Shown in pieces: positions 25,219-35,091 of a stretch of DNA of 64,000 bases. The notes beneath the pieces were generated by a model. The model was not told the DNA's origin and ran no database searches. It saw nothing but the letters and a program-made list of their open reading frames with translations. Made by a program: the position numbers and the translations under genes. How positions within the stretch are numbered: the first letter of the stretch is position 1; every line of letters starts with the position of its first letter. This DNA is from Erwinia sp. JUb26 (GTDB lineage: Bacteria > Pseudomonadota > Gammaproteobacteria > Enterobacterales > Enterobacteriaceae): NCBI RefSeq assembly GCF_003751505.1, contig NZ_RJVB01000001.1, forward strand, positions 746,027 through 810,026. Direction: 5' to 3'.

Positions 25219-25752
25219 ATGATTAAAAAAACCTTACTGGCCGGGATGTTTCTCTCAACATTAACCGGATGCTCCGTAGCAACCTACAGCCACAAACTGC
25301 AGGATGTGGAATCCGGTGACCGTGTTGGCATCAGTTTCGATAACCGAAATCTCGACTACATGCGCGTATATCCCAATACCGCAGAATGCATTAATCTTGA
25401 CTCCCCCGACAACGGCTACACCAATAACGCGATCGGCTTTCAGACTAAATTGAATAACAAACTGCTTGGCTTCCCGGAGATCCCGGAAACGTCAGTAATG
25501 CGGCGCGAATTCTGGGTGAGCGCCAAAGGCAATATCGCCATCAGGATGATCGCCGATAACGGCGGTTTCCATACGGTTTCTTTTAAGCCGAACCTGAGTT
25601 CGTATTACTACGTCACCGGCTCGTATAAAACCGGCGAAGTGTTTGTTTATGAGGTGTATAAAACCGCAAAAGGATACTACGACAGGAAGCCGGTCACCGA
25701 TTTGCAACTGAAGAACTGCGACGACGGCAGCTTCCGATTCCAGAAGTTTTAA
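25219..25752 (+). CDS. Putative lipoprotein, 177 residues
   Basis: Lipobox signal peptide: LLAGMFLSTLTGC with the lipidated Cys at residue 18. The mature part is mostly beta-like (DRVGISFDNRNLDYMRVYP; SSYYYVTGSYKTGEVFVYEV) with two more cysteines. No family recognised. It stands alone downstream of module copy 3 and convergent with another lipoprotein gene. The position beside a T6SS-like module makes an immunity or envelope role thinkable but unproven. Confidence 0.7.
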   Translation: MIKKTLLAGMFLSTLTGCSVATYSHKLQDVESGDRVGISFDNRNLDYMRVYPNTAECINLDSPDNGYTNNAIGFQTKLNNKLLGFPEIPETSVMRREFWVSAKGNIAIRMIADNGGFHTVSFKPNLSSYYYVTGSYKTGEVFVYEVYKTAKGYYDRKPVTDLQLKNCDDGSFRFQKF

Positions 25753-25788
25753 CCCTGCCCGGCGCCGCCGGTTTTAACAAGTGTGCTT

Positions 25789-26358
25789 TTAACCGGTGAG
25801 CCTTTCACCGGTGAAGCTCCCGGCATACCAGGCATCCATGACCTGCAGCAGTTTTTCCGCCTGTTCGGTGGTAAAGCCAAAGTAGCGCCCTCTGCCCTCG
25901 ATATTCAGCAGCAGCATCGGCACATCTTCACGGGAATGAAGGTAATCGAATACGTAAACCACATCGCTGTGTTCAAACAGATAGCCAACGGCATTTCCCG
26001 CCTTGCGTTCAACCGTCACGCGTTTCCCGCCCACCCTGTTCGCTTTTGACCAGGTCACAAAATCGCGGATGGGCTGTGTCTGCCTTGCATAGTCATCCCG
26101 AATAAAACCAAAGTAGCTGGAATTTTGCGATGGGCTAAAATATTCAGCCAGTGCGATGCGGTTATTGTCATCCGAAATTTTGACATCAAAAGTGTAAGGT
26201 TCAGCGCAGGCGTTAAATTTAGTTTTAAATTCACAGGCGTGCAGGTCGTTTGCACGATATATCTCGTAATAGCGACCGACGGCGTATTTATGCATCGTGG
26301 AGCAGGATGCCAGCGCCAGACAGGAGATTAATAACAGTGATTGATTAAATACCTTCAT
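25789..26358 (-). CDS. Putative lipoprotein, 189 residues
   Basis: Start at the ATG preceded by AGGGAAAGAAAA. Lipobox LLISCLALASC with Cys at residue 19. The rest is a small alpha/beta protein with a Cys pair (LHACEF, FNACAEP) that could form a disulphide, and a C-terminal helix EQAEKLLQVMDAWY. Not recognised. Convergent with the lipoprotein at 25219, 36 bases apart. The two proteins are not obviously homologous. Confidence 0.7.
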   Translation of the reverse strand: MKVFNQSLLLISCLALASCSTMHKYAVGRYYEIYRANDLHACEFKTKFNACAEPYTFDVKISDDNNRIALAEYFSPSQNSSYFGFIRDDYARQTQPIRDFVTWSKANRVGGKRVTVERKAGNAVGYLFEHSDVVYVFDYLHSREDVPMLLLNIEGRGRYFGFTTEQAEKLLQVMDAWYAGSFTGERLTG

Positions 26359-26521
26359 TTTTCTTTCCCTGAGCGGTTTTCCTGATATTAAACAAAAGTA
26401 CAGCCCGTCCCTGTAAGAGCCGTCTGAATTACTAATCATCAGGACAAATAGCCGGGTTCAGGATAAAATCAGGCCGGTAACTACGTCACCATTTCACTTA
26501 CCGACTGGAAGGCCCGCGACC

Positions 26522-26818
26522 ATGAGCACCCTGCCCGCTGTTAAAATTCAATACTGTTCCCAGTGCAACTGGATGCTGCGCGCCAGCTGGATGGCCCAGG
26601 AACTGCTGCATACCTTCAGCACCGATCTCGCCTCCGTGACTCTGGTGCCCGGCACCGGCGGGATCTACGAGATTACCGTCAACGATGAGGTGATCTGGAA
26701 CCGTAAAACCGATAACGGTTTCCCGGATGCCGCCGAGATTAAGCGTCGACTGCGTGCCATTTGCTTCCCGGAGCGCGATCTTGGCCATATCGATCAGCAT
26801 GCGAAACCTGCGGAGTAA
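26522..26818 (+). CDS. SelT/SelW/SelH (Rdx) family thioredoxin-like protein
   Basis: 98 residues. The family redox motif is CSQC at residues 12-15 (Cys in place of selenocysteine), followed by WMAQELLHTF and the conserved GTGGIYEI near 45. Bacterial Rdx proteins have a thioredoxin-like fold and probably reduce or bind thiols; physiological role unclear. GGAAGG lies before the ATG. Free-standing gene. Confidence 0.87.
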   Translation: MSTLPAVKIQYCSQCNWMLRASWMAQELLHTFSTDLASVTLVPGTGGIYEITVNDEVIWNRKTDNGFPDAAEIKRRLRAICFPERDLGHIDQHAKPAE

Positions 26819-26923
26819 AGCCTGAGTTTGCTGCTTCGGCCGGGTATTGCGTGCCCGGCTTTTCTTGCCATGCACGAGCACCTCACTAATCTGGCTACGG
26901 CTACTGCTACTGCTACTGCTTTT

Positions 26924-27823
26924 TCACTGCTGCGCTATCCCTTCACAATCATCTCCATAGAGATCGTCGGAGCGGCACAGCTGAGTTTTAATCGCTTGAA
27001 TTCGCTGCGGGTTCGGATTAATGCCATATCCTCCTTCGCGATACATCGTAAATAAACTTTGAATGTAAGTCATGGCGCGGGAATCAGGGCTATTTCCCTC
27101 AGCGTAGACATCCAGCAGCGCCGTCGCTTTTTTATAATCTTTTGCCCAGGACTCCCCTCCCTGATAATAGAGGTCACCGAGTTCATAGCAGGAGAGTTTG
27201 AATTTTAAATCGCAGGATTTTTGCAGTAAAGCCAGCGCCTTTGCGCCATCAACAGCCATACCGTTCCCTGCCAGATACATCGAAGCCAGGTAATATTCAC
27301 CGTTGCCGGGGTTAGAAGTGTTACCCGCTGCCGCATAGCGTTCGAAATACTTTCGCGCCAAAGCATAGTCTTCCGGTGCGCCATTACCGCGCTTATACAT
27401 AAGCCCGAGAGAGAGCACCGCTTCCATATCGCCTTCTTCGGCCCGCTGCTGATAAACATCGAACACCGTTTGCGGCCGACGACTGGCGTTGATCGTCTGC
27501 TCCACGTCAGTAAAAAGCTGTTTATCCTCAGTTGAAGAAGTAGCTTTGCTCTTCAGGTAATAGGCAATAATGCCCAGCTGATCTATCGCCTCATGACTTC
27601 CCTGCTTTGCCGCCTTGATCAACCAGTACGCTGACTGCGGCATATCACGATCGTTTAAATACCGTTCCCCCAGCGCCAGCTGATATTTCACCACGCCGGA
27701 TTCAGCCTGCTGAACAATATAGCGCTGCTTATTGTCTGCTTTGATTTTGTAGGTAAGCACTGAGGCGGCGGAAATAATAATAACGGCAGAGATAGCGAGG
27801 GTGATTTTTGAGCGGGGCTTCAT
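26924..27823 (-). CDS. Sel1-repeat (TPR-like) protein with N-terminal membrane anchor
   Basis: 299 residues. An uncleaved-looking anchor spans about 8-26 (ITLAISAVIIISAASVLTY), then Sel1-like helical repeats: YQLALGERYL near 47, AVLSLGLMYKRGNGAPEDYALARKYF near 138 (read as two helices), YLASMYLAGNGM near 177 and YELGDLYYQGG near 212. Repeat folds like this bind proteins. In several T6SS loci, Sel1-type proteins act as periplasmic immunity factors; this could be one given the modules nearby, but the link is inference. A short GCTACT-type repeat lies just past its stop. Confidence 0.75.
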   Translation of the reverse strand: MKPRSKITLAISAVIIISAASVLTYKIKADNKQRYIVQQAESGVVKYQLALGERYLNDRDMPQSAYWLIKAAKQGSHEAIDQLGIIAYYLKSKATSSTEDKQLFTDVEQTINASRRPQTVFDVYQQRAEEGDMEAVLSLGLMYKRGNGAPEDYALARKYFERYAAAGNTSNPGNGEYYLASMYLAGNGMAVDGAKALALLQKSCDLKFKLSCYELGDLYYQGGESWAKDYKKATALLDVYAEGNSPDSRAMTYIQSLFTMYREGGYGINPNPQRIQAIKTQLCRSDDLYGDDCEGIAQQ

Positions 27824-28138
27824 ATTTCAGTCCTTGTTGACAGAGACTGATGATGAATTGACCATGAAGGTCAGCGTCTCCGTGAGAAGTGAAAAACTAC
27901 CCTCTGGATACCGTCTTGTACAGGATTATTAAAAAATTAAGATTATCCGCACAGTCAAAGTCTGTCGATAAAAGATAGAAATAAGAACGTTCTTAATATA
28001 ATAACAAGTCAAGTTCAGGTGAAACTCTCAGTAATAACTCTTATTACGACACGCAATTAACTATTGCTATTTTTTGCCCCACAAAAAGAAACCCCGCATA
28101 TAAATGCGGGGTTGAGTTTAAGTCGGCAATAACAGCGA
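27824..28138. other. Gene-free, AT-rich stretch with a terminator
   Basis: 315 bases between two minus-strand genes. It should hold the promoter of the Sel1 gene on the left. The only clear element is the receptor-gene terminator at 28090-28113. No reading frame worth calling. Confidence 0.5.
28090..28113 (-). terminator. Rho-independent terminator of the TonB receptor gene
   Basis: AACCCCGCAT and ATGCGGGGTT form a perfect 10-bp stem with a 4-base loop. On the minus strand it is followed by TTTCTTTTTG. It lies 26 bases after the receptor stop. Confidence 0.85.
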
Positions 28139-30538
28139 TTAGAAGTCGACGTTTACGCCCAGCTGGAAGCTGCGGCCCGGCATCACGGCCAGCGCATTAT
28201 CATAGCCGTCCTGCGCGGTATTTTCCGTCAGCTCGCGGCTGCTGAGGTAATCCCAGTATTTGCGATCGGTCAGGTTATATACGCCCCCGCTCAGCTTAAC
28301 GTTTTTGCTCACGCGCAGCCATGCGGTCATATCCACCATGCCGTAGCCCGGTACGCGCATATATTCTGCGGTGGAATCGGTGATTGGCGTACCCACGTTG
28401 GTGTAACTTTCGCGGTTGGTGGCTTCAGCCTGCTTGCCCTTAACAAAGGTGGCGGTCACTGCGGCACCGTAGCGCTGCGCCGGATCGTCCCACGCTACGC
28501 CAACGATCGCTTTCATTGGTGCAACGCTTTCCATGTCGATGTACTTGTCGCCGCTGTAGCTCGACTTCGACTGGCCTTTGCGGTACGCCAGACCCAGATT
28601 AGCGCTCAGGCCGTTAACCTCTTCAAACCAGGTGCCGAAGTTAAATTTAGTGCTGATTTCACCGCCCCAGATATAGGCTTTATCGCGGTTCTCAGCCTGA
28701 TAGGTGGTGTAGATGTTAGACGGTACGTTAACGAACTTGTCCGGGTTCGCCGCACGACGGTAGCGGGAATAGGCAATAAAGTTCTTATAGCTGTTGTAGT
28801 ACAGCGAGGTATTCAGCGTGACGCCTTCAACCGCTTCACCCTTCACGCCCCATTCGAAGTTGTTGCTGGTTTCCGTATCCAGATCGGTATTACCAATCAG
28901 CGCATACTGTGCAGGACCGGCATAGCTGGAGCCCAGGTTCCATGAGCCATAAAGCTGGCTGGCGTTCGGGAACTGCGCACCGCGCTTGTACTGAATATAG
29001 GTCATCAGCGTTGGCGTCAGATCGTAGTTGAAGCTGATTGACGGCAGTACCTGAGTATCTTTATTCGTTTTTCCGTACAACGTTTCAACCGAGGCGCCAT
29101 TTAGCGCAGTGCTGTTAGCAGTCAGATTATCCAGGTTCTGCGGTTTAGTTTCCTGATGGGTAACGCGTACACCGGGCACCACCGAGAAGTTATGGCCGCT
29201 AAGGTCAAACTGGATATCGTCCTCTACGAATCCACCCAGCACCGTGGTGCGGCTGTCGCCCTGCGGCTTCATCACCACGCTGAATGGACCCGGTGTCGGA
29301 GACTGGCTGAACGGGCGTTCGGCATCGCTGATGCGGCCGTTCAGACCGGCACTCAGATTGTGGCGGCCCAGGGTTTTCGCCAGCTGCGTTTCCAGACCGT
29401 AGGTTTTCACATTGTAGTCGGAGTAGACGCGCTGCATGTTGCCGGTCATTTCATCCGGCATCAGCGTATTGTCATGAGCCTCGGTCTGCTGCCAGAAGGC
29501 TTTGGTCGTCAGACTGTCGACCCACTGGCTCGATGGCGTCCACTCATCTTTCACCGACGCGCCCAGGCGGCGGGTGTTGCTCTGCTGGTTGGCCGGACCG
29601 AGGATCGCAGAACCGCTGCTGTTCCAGCTGTCGTAGTTGGTGTGCTTAACCTTGCTGTAGAAATCCAGCACGCCGGTAAATTTATGCTCGTCGTTCGGCT
29701 GCCAGATGCCGGATGTTAAGACCGCATCGGAGTGCCAGTTTGCCGGGTAGGCATCATGAACATCGCTGTTGTTGCGCGTCTGCTGACCGTCGCGGCGGCT
29801 GTAGGCAATCAGGCCACGCAGGGTCTGATCGCCGGCGGCAGCGGTAATGCCGTTGTGCCAGCTGCGGCTGGAAGAATCGTAGTCACTCTGATAGCCGAAA
29901 TAAGTATCTTTGCCCGGCTGCAGATAATCATCGGCAGATTTCGGCAGGAAGGAGACGGAACCGCCCATGGCGTTGTTGGCGTAGGAGGTTTCGGTAGCAC
30001 CGGCAACGATATCGATCTGTCCGTAGACGTACGGGTCGATGTAGTCGCGGCCAATCCCGAAGGTGTTAACCCCCGCACGGCTGGCGTAGCTGCGGCCGGT
30101 GGCATCCGGCTGTGGAATGCCGTCAACGTCCAGCGCTACGCGGTTGCTTTCCAGCCCGCGGATGTTGTAGCCGGTGTAGCCGCCGCGGTCGAAGCCGCTT
30201 TTGCCGTCGGAAGAACCGCCGCTGGAACCGGTGGCGCCGATCGCCAGCTGGTTACGCATCACCGATCCGAAGTCATTGCTGCCACGCTTCTGCAGTTCAT
30301 CGGCAGTAATCGTCGTTTTCGTTCCGGCAACTTTCTTAACATCCGGGGCAGTGACGGTCATCACCGGTTCGCTGTTTTTAACCGGTTTGACCAGATTCTG
30401 TTTCTGGCTGGTGTTAGCACTGGTAGCCACGTCGTTTTGCGCAGCAGGCGCTTCTGCGGCGTTAACGGCAGCGGTAAAAAACGTTCCCATGACGAGAGAC
30501 GTCTGCAGTAATCCCCTGCGGGATGAAAATTTGAGCAT
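28139..30538 (-). CDS. TonB-dependent receptor, haemoglobin/haem/transferrin-type
   Basis: 799 residues. Signal peptide ending near AVNA (26-27), TonB box EPVMTVTA near 58, plug domain about 70-195 (VRNQLAIG-like start, YNIRGLESNRVALDVDGIPQ, VAGATETSYANNAMGGSVSF), then a 22-strand barrel ending LGVNVDF with terminal Phe. The plug sequence fits the haemoglobin/transferrin/lactoferrin receptor family. A Fur box lies about 120 bases upstream, so it is iron-repressed. No haemophore, TonB or haem transport genes adjoin. Ligand probably haem or a haem protein; not certain. Confidence 0.87.
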   Translation of the reverse strand: MLKFSSRRGLLQTSLVMGTFFTAAVNAAEAPAAQNDVATSANTSQKQNLVKPVKNSEPVMTVTAPDVKKVAGTKTTITADELQKRGSNDFGSVMRNQLAIGATGSSGGSSDGKSGFDRGGYTGYNIRGLESNRVALDVDGIPQPDATGRSYASRAGVNTFGIGRDYIDPYVYGQIDIVAGATETSYANNAMGGSVSFLPKSADDYLQPGKDTYFGYQSDYDSSSRSWHNGITAAAGDQTLRGLIAYSRRDGQQTRNNSDVHDAYPANWHSDAVLTSGIWQPNDEHKFTGVLDFYSKVKHTNYDSWNSSGSAILGPANQQSNTRRLGASVKDEWTPSSQWVDSLTTKAFWQQTEAHDNTLMPDEMTGNMQRVYSDYNVKTYGLETQLAKTLGRHNLSAGLNGRISDAERPFSQSPTPGPFSVVMKPQGDSRTTVLGGFVEDDIQFDLSGHNFSVVPGVRVTHQETKPQNLDNLTANSTALNGASVETLYGKTNKDTQVLPSISFNYDLTPTLMTYIQYKRGAQFPNASQLYGSWNLGSSYAGPAQYALIGNTDLDTETSNNFEWGVKGEAVEGVTLNTSLYYNSYKNFIAYSRYRRAANPDKFVNVPSNIYTTYQAENRDKAYIWGGEISTKFNFGTWFEEVNGLSANLGLAYRKGQSKSSYSGDKYIDMESVAPMKAIVGVAWDDPAQRYGAAVTATFVKGKQAEATNRESYTNVGTPITDSTAEYMRVPGYGMVDMTAWLRVSKNVKLSGGVYNLTDRKYWDYLSSRELTENTAQDGYDNALAVMPGRSFQLGVNVDF

Positions 30539-30660
30539 GTCAAATACCCTGATCTATTTTATAGGTATTTGCCCGGCATCAGCTTCCTGTACAAACGGGT
30601 GTATAACGTAATTAAAAGGGTATTGCAGGTGAATCTTTATATTTTGCGACATCATATATA

Positions 30661-30679
30661 AATGATAACCATTATCAAT
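30661..30679. promoter_or_regulatory. Fur box upstream of the TonB receptor gene
   Basis: AATGATAACCATTATCAAT closely matches the 19-bp Fur consensus. It sits about 120 bases before the receptor start within a 480-base, AT-rich intergenic region (30539-31018). Nothing else was recognised there. Confidence 0.8.
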
Positions 30680-31018
30680 CTCAAATTAATAATTATTTAC
30701 AAATTGCTGCGGAACTTTTTCGCTGAGAAAACGTTGCATTGTCATTGAAGTGTGCTGGACAGCCGCTAATACGGATCGAAAACTATCAATAACACGTTGA
30801 TTTATCGATATAATAAGGCGTAACTTTTCTTGGGCAGTTTTTTATCCGCGTTCAGAACTCACCAGACAGCGTTCCTGCGGCCTGAGCGCCTGTGTGAGCT
30901 TAAGGTTACTGACGGCTGATTAAGCCAGTGGCTGACAGACTGATTTATGGGCGTGTTGGCTGGCTGGTTACAAACGGTGAAGCAGCCAACCAGCCGATCG
31001 GGCAGGATTAACAGGAAA

Positions 31019-31498
31019 TCAGGACGCAGCGAAATCCGTCAGCACCGCGCCTTCCATCCGGTAGCGCACCCATTCATCCTGCGGCGCTGCACCGATGCTT
31101 TTATAGAAATCGATGGCGGGCTGATTCCAGTCCAGTACGCTCCACTCCAGGCGACCGCAGCCCCGCTCTACCGCCAGTTTGGCAATGTGGCGCAGCAGCT
31201 GTTTTCCCGCCTTCTGGCCGCGAAAGCGCGGAGAAATATACAGGTCTTCCAGGTATATGCCGTTTTTCCCCAGCCAGGTGGAGTAGCTGGTGAAGTACAC
31301 CGCATAGCCCGCCGGCACGCCGTCAATTTCACAAATCAGCCCTTCCGACTTGCTATCATCGGCAAACAGCGTCTGCTCAATATCCTGTTGAGTGGCAATC
31401 ACTTCATGCAGCGCTTTTTCATATTCAGCCAGCTCGGCAATCATTGCGAGGATCAGTGCGGCATCGCGGCGTTCCGCGCGGCGGATAACAATTGTCAT
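31019..31498 (-). CDS. GNAT-family N-acetyltransferase
   Basis: 159 residues; ATG preceded by CAGGAATTTCC. GNAT fold from acetyl-CoA: the N-terminal IVIRRAERRDAALILAMI, motif A with LEDLYISPRFRGQKAGKQLL near 88-107 (the RGQKAG pyrophosphate loop), and motif B with WNQPAIDFYKSIGA near 124. Resembles diamine/spermidine acetyltransferase-like members. Divergent from a LysR regulator 94 bases away, which may control it. Substrate unknown. Confidence 0.88.
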   Translation of the reverse strand: MTIVIRRAERRDAALILAMIAELAEYEKALHEVIATQQDIEQTLFADDSKSEGLICEIDGVPAGYAVYFTSYSTWLGKNGIYLEDLYISPRFRGQKAGKQLLRHIAKLAVERGCGRLEWSVLDWNQPAIDFYKSIGAAPQDEWVRYRMEGAVLTDFAAS

Positions 31499-31592
31499 GG
31501 AAATTCCTGTCTTACATTAAGTTGATGGCGGGCAGAATAACCGTTAACCTCGGATGAATGAAGTGCATTGTTATCAATACATAGTGAATTTT

Positions 31593-32516
31593 ATGCATCC
31601 AAATTTGCGTAGCCTCGACCTTAATCTGCTGCTGGTGTTTGATGCCGTTTACCGGCATCAGTCGGTGGCCCGCGCGGCGGAGGAACTGGCGCTAAGTAAC
31701 TCGGCGCTCAGCCACGCACTCGGTCGCCTGCGGCGCCATCTCGGCGATGAGCTGTTCTACCGCGTCGGCCATGAGATGCAGCCCACCCTGTTTGCCACCG
31801 CGCTGGCCGAGTCGGTCAATAACAGCCTGTCGCGGCTTAATCAGAGCGTGCAAAAACGGCCGAGGTTCGATCCCACCACCAGCCAGCACGAATTTACCTT
31901 CGCGGTCACCGATTTCACGACCTTCAGCCTGTTTCCCGCGCTAATGGCCAAGATTCAGCAGGTGGCACCGGGGATCCGCTTTCAGCTGATTCACAGTGAA
32001 CAGAAAGTGGCGCTGCACGAGCTGATGGCCGGACGGGTAGACTTTGCGCTGGGGTTCAGCGAGATCCACGATCGTCGCGTGCCGGACATTGAAGAAATGG
32101 ACTGGATGGAGGATGAGTACGTGGTGATTGCCTCGCCGCGTTTTTTCCCGCCGGACCGGACAATCGATCTTCAGCAGTATATTGCCGCCCGCCATCTGGT
32201 CGTCACGCCGTGGAATGAGGAAACGGGTTATATCGACAGCGAACTGGCGCTGCTGGGGCTGGAACGTCACATTGCCCTACGGATGCCGTCGGTGCTCGGC
32301 GCGCCCTTTATCATCGCGCAAAGCCCGCTGCTGATGACGATTCCGCGCTATGCCGCAGAGCGCCTACGACACAGCGTGGAGTACGCGATCCATCCGCTGC
32401 CGTTTACGATTCCGCGCTACAAGGTCAAAATTTACAGCTGGCAGAAAAACAGCCAGCGCGACGCCTGCCGCTGGCTGCTTGAACTCTTACAGGGGCTGAA
32501 AAATCAGCCCGCGTGA
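31593..32516 (+). CDS. LysR-family transcriptional regulator
   Basis: 307 residues from the internal ATG ([19 protein letters not shown]); an ATG 13 codons earlier is also open. HTH at about 20-60 ([23 protein letters not shown]). Effector-binding domain from about 90, with [17 protein letters not shown]. Its last 13 bases overlap the convergent monooxygenase gene. Divergent from the GNAT gene; either neighbour may be its target. Effector unknown. Confidence 0.87.
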   Translation: MHPNLRSLDLNLLLVFDAVYRHQSVARAAEELALSNSALSHALGRLRRHLGDELFYRVGHEMQPTLFATALAESVNNSLSRLNQSVQKRPRFDPTTSQHEFTFAVTDFTTFSLFPALMAKIQQVAPGIRFQLIHSEQKVALHELMAGRVDFALGFSEIHDRRVPDIEEMDWMEDEYVVIASPRFFPPDRTIDLQQYIAARHLVVTPWNEETGYIDSELALLGLERHIALRMPSVLGAPFIIAQSPLLMTIPRYAAERLRHSVEYAIHPLPFTIPRYKVKIYSWQKNSQRDACRWLLELLQGLKNQPA

Positions 32517-33841
32517 GTCAGCTGCTGCTCGGTTTTATCCGCATAGCGGTTTTCACGCACCGGCAGATCCAGGCGCTCGCGCAGCGTGGTGCGTTCGTCC
32601 GGCTGCCAGTAGCCGCGCTCGGCAAGGATCGGCAGCACGTAGCGGGTGACATCCTCCAGCGCCTCGTTCAGCACCGGGCCGCAGATGATAAAGCCGCTGG
32701 CGCCGCCCTGCTCCACCCAGCGAATAAAGGTGTCCGCCACCTGCTCCGGTGTGCCGAAGAATTCGCCCTTCGGCAACGTGGTGCGATAGGCCACTTCGCG
32801 CACCGTCAGCTGTTCCTCTTTCGCCAGCCGCTTGATTTGATCGGTGGTTGAACGGAAGGTGTTTTCCCCCAGCGTGCCCAGTTCCGGGAACGGGCCGTCG
32901 GGATCGTACTGGCTGAAGTCATGATGGTCGAAGAAGCGTCCCAGATAGCTGAGCGCATCGTCCAGCGACAGCAGCGACAGCAGATAGCGATATTTTTCTT
33001 CCGCTTCGGCCTCCGTTTTGCCGACAATCGGCGTGATGCCGGGGAAAATGCCCGGCGTCGGTTTCTGCTGCGCGCGGGCTTCCGCGTCCAGTTTGTGCGC
33101 GTAGCTTTCGGCTTCTTCCAGCGTACGGGCGTTGGTGAACACCGCATCGGCGGTTTTGGCCGCCAGCGCAATACCGGTATCGGAGGCACCGGCCTGGAAG
33201 ATTACCGGCTGGCCCTGCCGCGAACGCTGAATATTCAGCGGCCCGGCCACCGAGAAGTATTCGCCTTTGTGATTCAGCGCGTGCAGCTTCGAGGCGTCAA
33301 AGAATACGCCGCTCTGCTTGTCGCGGATAAAGGCGTCGTCCTCCCACGAGTCCCACAGCCCCTGCACCACCTGTAAATATTCTTCGGCAATGCGATAGCG
33401 CTCTGAATGCTGCGGATGCGCGCGGCCAAAGTTACGCCCCGATCCTTCCAGCGGCGAGGTCACCACGTTCCAGCCCGCGCGGCCGCCGCTCAGCAGATCG
33501 AGCGAAGCCACCTGGCGCGCCACGGTAAACGGATCGCTGTACGAGGTGGAAATGGTCCCGGCCAGGCCAATACGGTGCGTGACCGAGGCCAGCGAGGAGA
33601 GCAGCGCTATCGGTTCGAAGCGGTTAAGGAAATGCGGCAGCGACTTTTCATTAATATGCAGGCCGTCGGCAACGAATAAAAAATCCAGCCCGGCGTCTTC
33701 TGCCTGATGCGCCAGCTGGTGATACCAGTTAACATTGACGCTGGCATCTGCAGGCACGTTATGATGCCGCCAGGCGTTCATATGACCACCTGCTCCCTGT
33801 AACATCAGACCGAGTTTAATCCGGCGTGCAATCTGGCTCAT
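32504..33841 (-). CDS. LLM-class flavin-dependent monooxygenase (NtaA/SnaA/DszA family)
   Basis: 445 residues, usual length of the family. Luciferase-like TIM barrel: [18 protein letters not shown] at the start, [11 protein letters not shown] near 53, [20 protein letters not shown] near 95 and [17 protein letters not shown] near 121, the FMN-binding strand. Uses FMNH2 supplied by a separate reductase; known relatives oxidise aminopolycarboxylates or sulphur compounds. GGAG-TTAGCTT precedes the ATG. The 3' end overlaps the LysR gene by 13 bases. Substrate unknown. Confidence 0.88.
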   Translation of the reverse strand: MSQIARRIKLGLMLQGAGGHMNAWRHHNVPADASVNVNWYHQLAHQAEDAGLDFLFVADGLHINEKSLPHFLNRFEPIALLSSLASVTHRIGLAGTISTSYSDPFTVARQVASLDLLSGGRAGWNVVTSPLEGSGRNFGRAHPQHSERYRIAEEYLQVVQGLWDSWEDDAFIRDKQSGVFFDASKLHALNHKGEYFSVAGPLNIQRSRQGQPVIFQAGASDTGIALAAKTADAVFTNARTLEEAESYAHKLDAEARAQQKPTPGIFPGITPIVGKTEAEAEEKYRYLLSLLSLDDALSYLGRFFDHHDFSQYDPDGPFPELGTLGENTFRSTTDQIKRLAKEEQLTVREVAYRTTLPKGEFFGTPEQVADTFIRWVEQGGASGFIICGPVLNEALEDVTRYVLPILAERGYWQPDERTTLRERLDLPVRENRYADKTEQQLTHAG

Positions 33842-33968
33842 AAGCTAACTCCGTGGTAATCCGTGGTAATAAGATATGCCTTCAGATTTCCATAAAATTG
33901 CCGCAGATTTAAATATCAATATTGGCTTTGCATTGCCGCTTTGTGTCTAACTCACTGGAAATACTGCC

Positions 33969-34883
33969 ATGATCGTTCGCCCCCATCAGCACTGGTTTCG
34001 CCGTCTGTTTTCCTGGCGAGGCGCGGTGCTGTCCAAAATTCTGTTTCGCCTTGCCCTCAATCTGCTGATGTCGATTATTGCGGTGATTAGCCTGCAGTGG
34101 TACGAAACGCTGGGCGTGCATCTGACCACCGCGCCGTTCAGCCTGCTCGGCGTGGCGATTGCCATCTTCCTCGGTTTTCGCAACAGCGCCAGCTATGCGC
34201 GATTCGTTGAGGCGCGCACGCTGTGGGGAACGCTGCTGATTACCAGCCGTTCGCTGCTGCGCCAGGCGAAAGGCGCACTGCGTCGCGATCCGGCGGCGGT
34301 GGCCGAGTTCACCGCGCTACTGCTGGCCTTTAGCTGGGCGCTGAAGCATCAGCTGCGTGGTACCGACAGCAGCGACGATATCCGCCGACTGCTCCCCGCC
34401 GACCGGCAGGATGAGATACTCGGCAGCCCTTTTCGCGCTAACCGCCTGCTGCTCTCTCTGGGCGAGTGGCTGGCGCAGCAGCGCGATCGCGGCGCGATAT
34501 CCGACCTGCTGTATAACGGCATCGACCATAATCTGAATACGCTGTCGCAGGTGCTCGGCGGCTGCGAGCGTATCAGCAACACGCCGATACCGTTCGCCTA
34601 CAGCCTGATCCTGCAGCGCACGGTGTATCTGTTCTGTACCCTGCTGCCGTTTGCGCTGGTCACCGACCTGCACTATATGACACCGGTGGTGTCGATGTTT
34701 ATCTCCTACACCTTCCTGTCACTGGAGTCGCTGGCGGAAGAGCTGGAAGATCCGTTCGGCGTCGATGCTAACGATCTGCCGCTGAACGCCATCTGTAACA
34801 CTATCGAACGCACCCTGTGCGATATGAATAATGATCGACTGCCGCCGTCGCTGAAGCCGGACGACCGCTTTAATCTGATTTGA
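33969..34883 (+). CDS. yneE: Bestrophin-family ion channel (YneE-like)
   Basis: 304 residues, the usual length of bacterial bestrophins. Membrane segments near 22-45 (LFRLALNLLMSIIAVISL), 55-72, 205-225 and 235-255. GFRNSASYARFVEARTLWG near 70-88 is the family signature, and ELEDPFGVDANDLPL near 258 resembles the Ca-clasp segment of eukaryotic relatives. Bacterial members such as KpBest form pentameric sodium-selective channels. Single gene followed by a good terminator. Confidence 0.9.
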   Translation: MIVRPHQHWFRRLFSWRGAVLSKILFRLALNLLMSIIAVISLQWYETLGVHLTTAPFSLLGVAIAIFLGFRNSASYARFVEARTLWGTLLITSRSLLRQAKGALRRDPAAVAEFTALLLAFSWALKHQLRGTDSSDDIRRLLPADRQDEILGSPFRANRLLLSLGEWLAQQRDRGAISDLLYNGIDHNLNTLSQVLGGCERISNTPIPFAYSLILQRTVYLFCTLLPFALVTDLHYMTPVVSMFISYTFLSLESLAEELEDPFGVDANDLPLNAICNTIERTLCDMNNDRLPPSLKPDDRFNLI

Positions 34884-34908
34884 ATCCCGGCAAACGATTT
34901 TCACCCGC

Positions 34909-34935
34909 AAAAACGGCGCGCAATGCGCTGTTTTT
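34909..34935 (+). terminator. Rho-independent terminator after the bestrophin gene
   Basis: AAAAACGGCGC pairs with GCGCTGTTTTT (one G-T wobble) across a 5-base loop, ending in five T residues. It lies 26 bases after the stop. Confidence 0.8.
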
Positions 34936-34972
34936 GTTCAAAGATTCGTATTTGCTGGCGCAGTGAGCAGAT

Positions 34973-34988
34973 TGATGGTTTTCCATCA
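34973..34988. promoter_or_regulatory. Inverted repeat TGATGG-N4-CCATCA, site 1
   Basis: TGATGG-TTTT-CCATCA is a perfect 6-4-6 inverted repeat about 104 bases upstream of the oxidoreductase gene at 35092. The same arms occur at 37389-37404 before the LacI-type gene. The pair suggests a common operator. Confidence 0.6.
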
Positions 34989-35091
34989 TCAAAGCGGTTT
35001 CACCCCGTAATTCCGCTGTCTATAGTGAAATATCGCCGCCCGTGGCGAACCCATCCGCTTGTTGCCCTACACATAATAATCAGGAGCTGCC

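Noticed and set aside
26893-26920. GCTACT-type repeat after the Sel1 gene
   Set aside because: Only about four imperfect hexamers outside the coding region; too short to claim function.
29156-30511. Long plus-strand frames opposite the TonB receptor gene
   Set aside because: Antisense shadows; the receptor shows signal peptide, TonB box, plug and terminal Phe on the minus strand.
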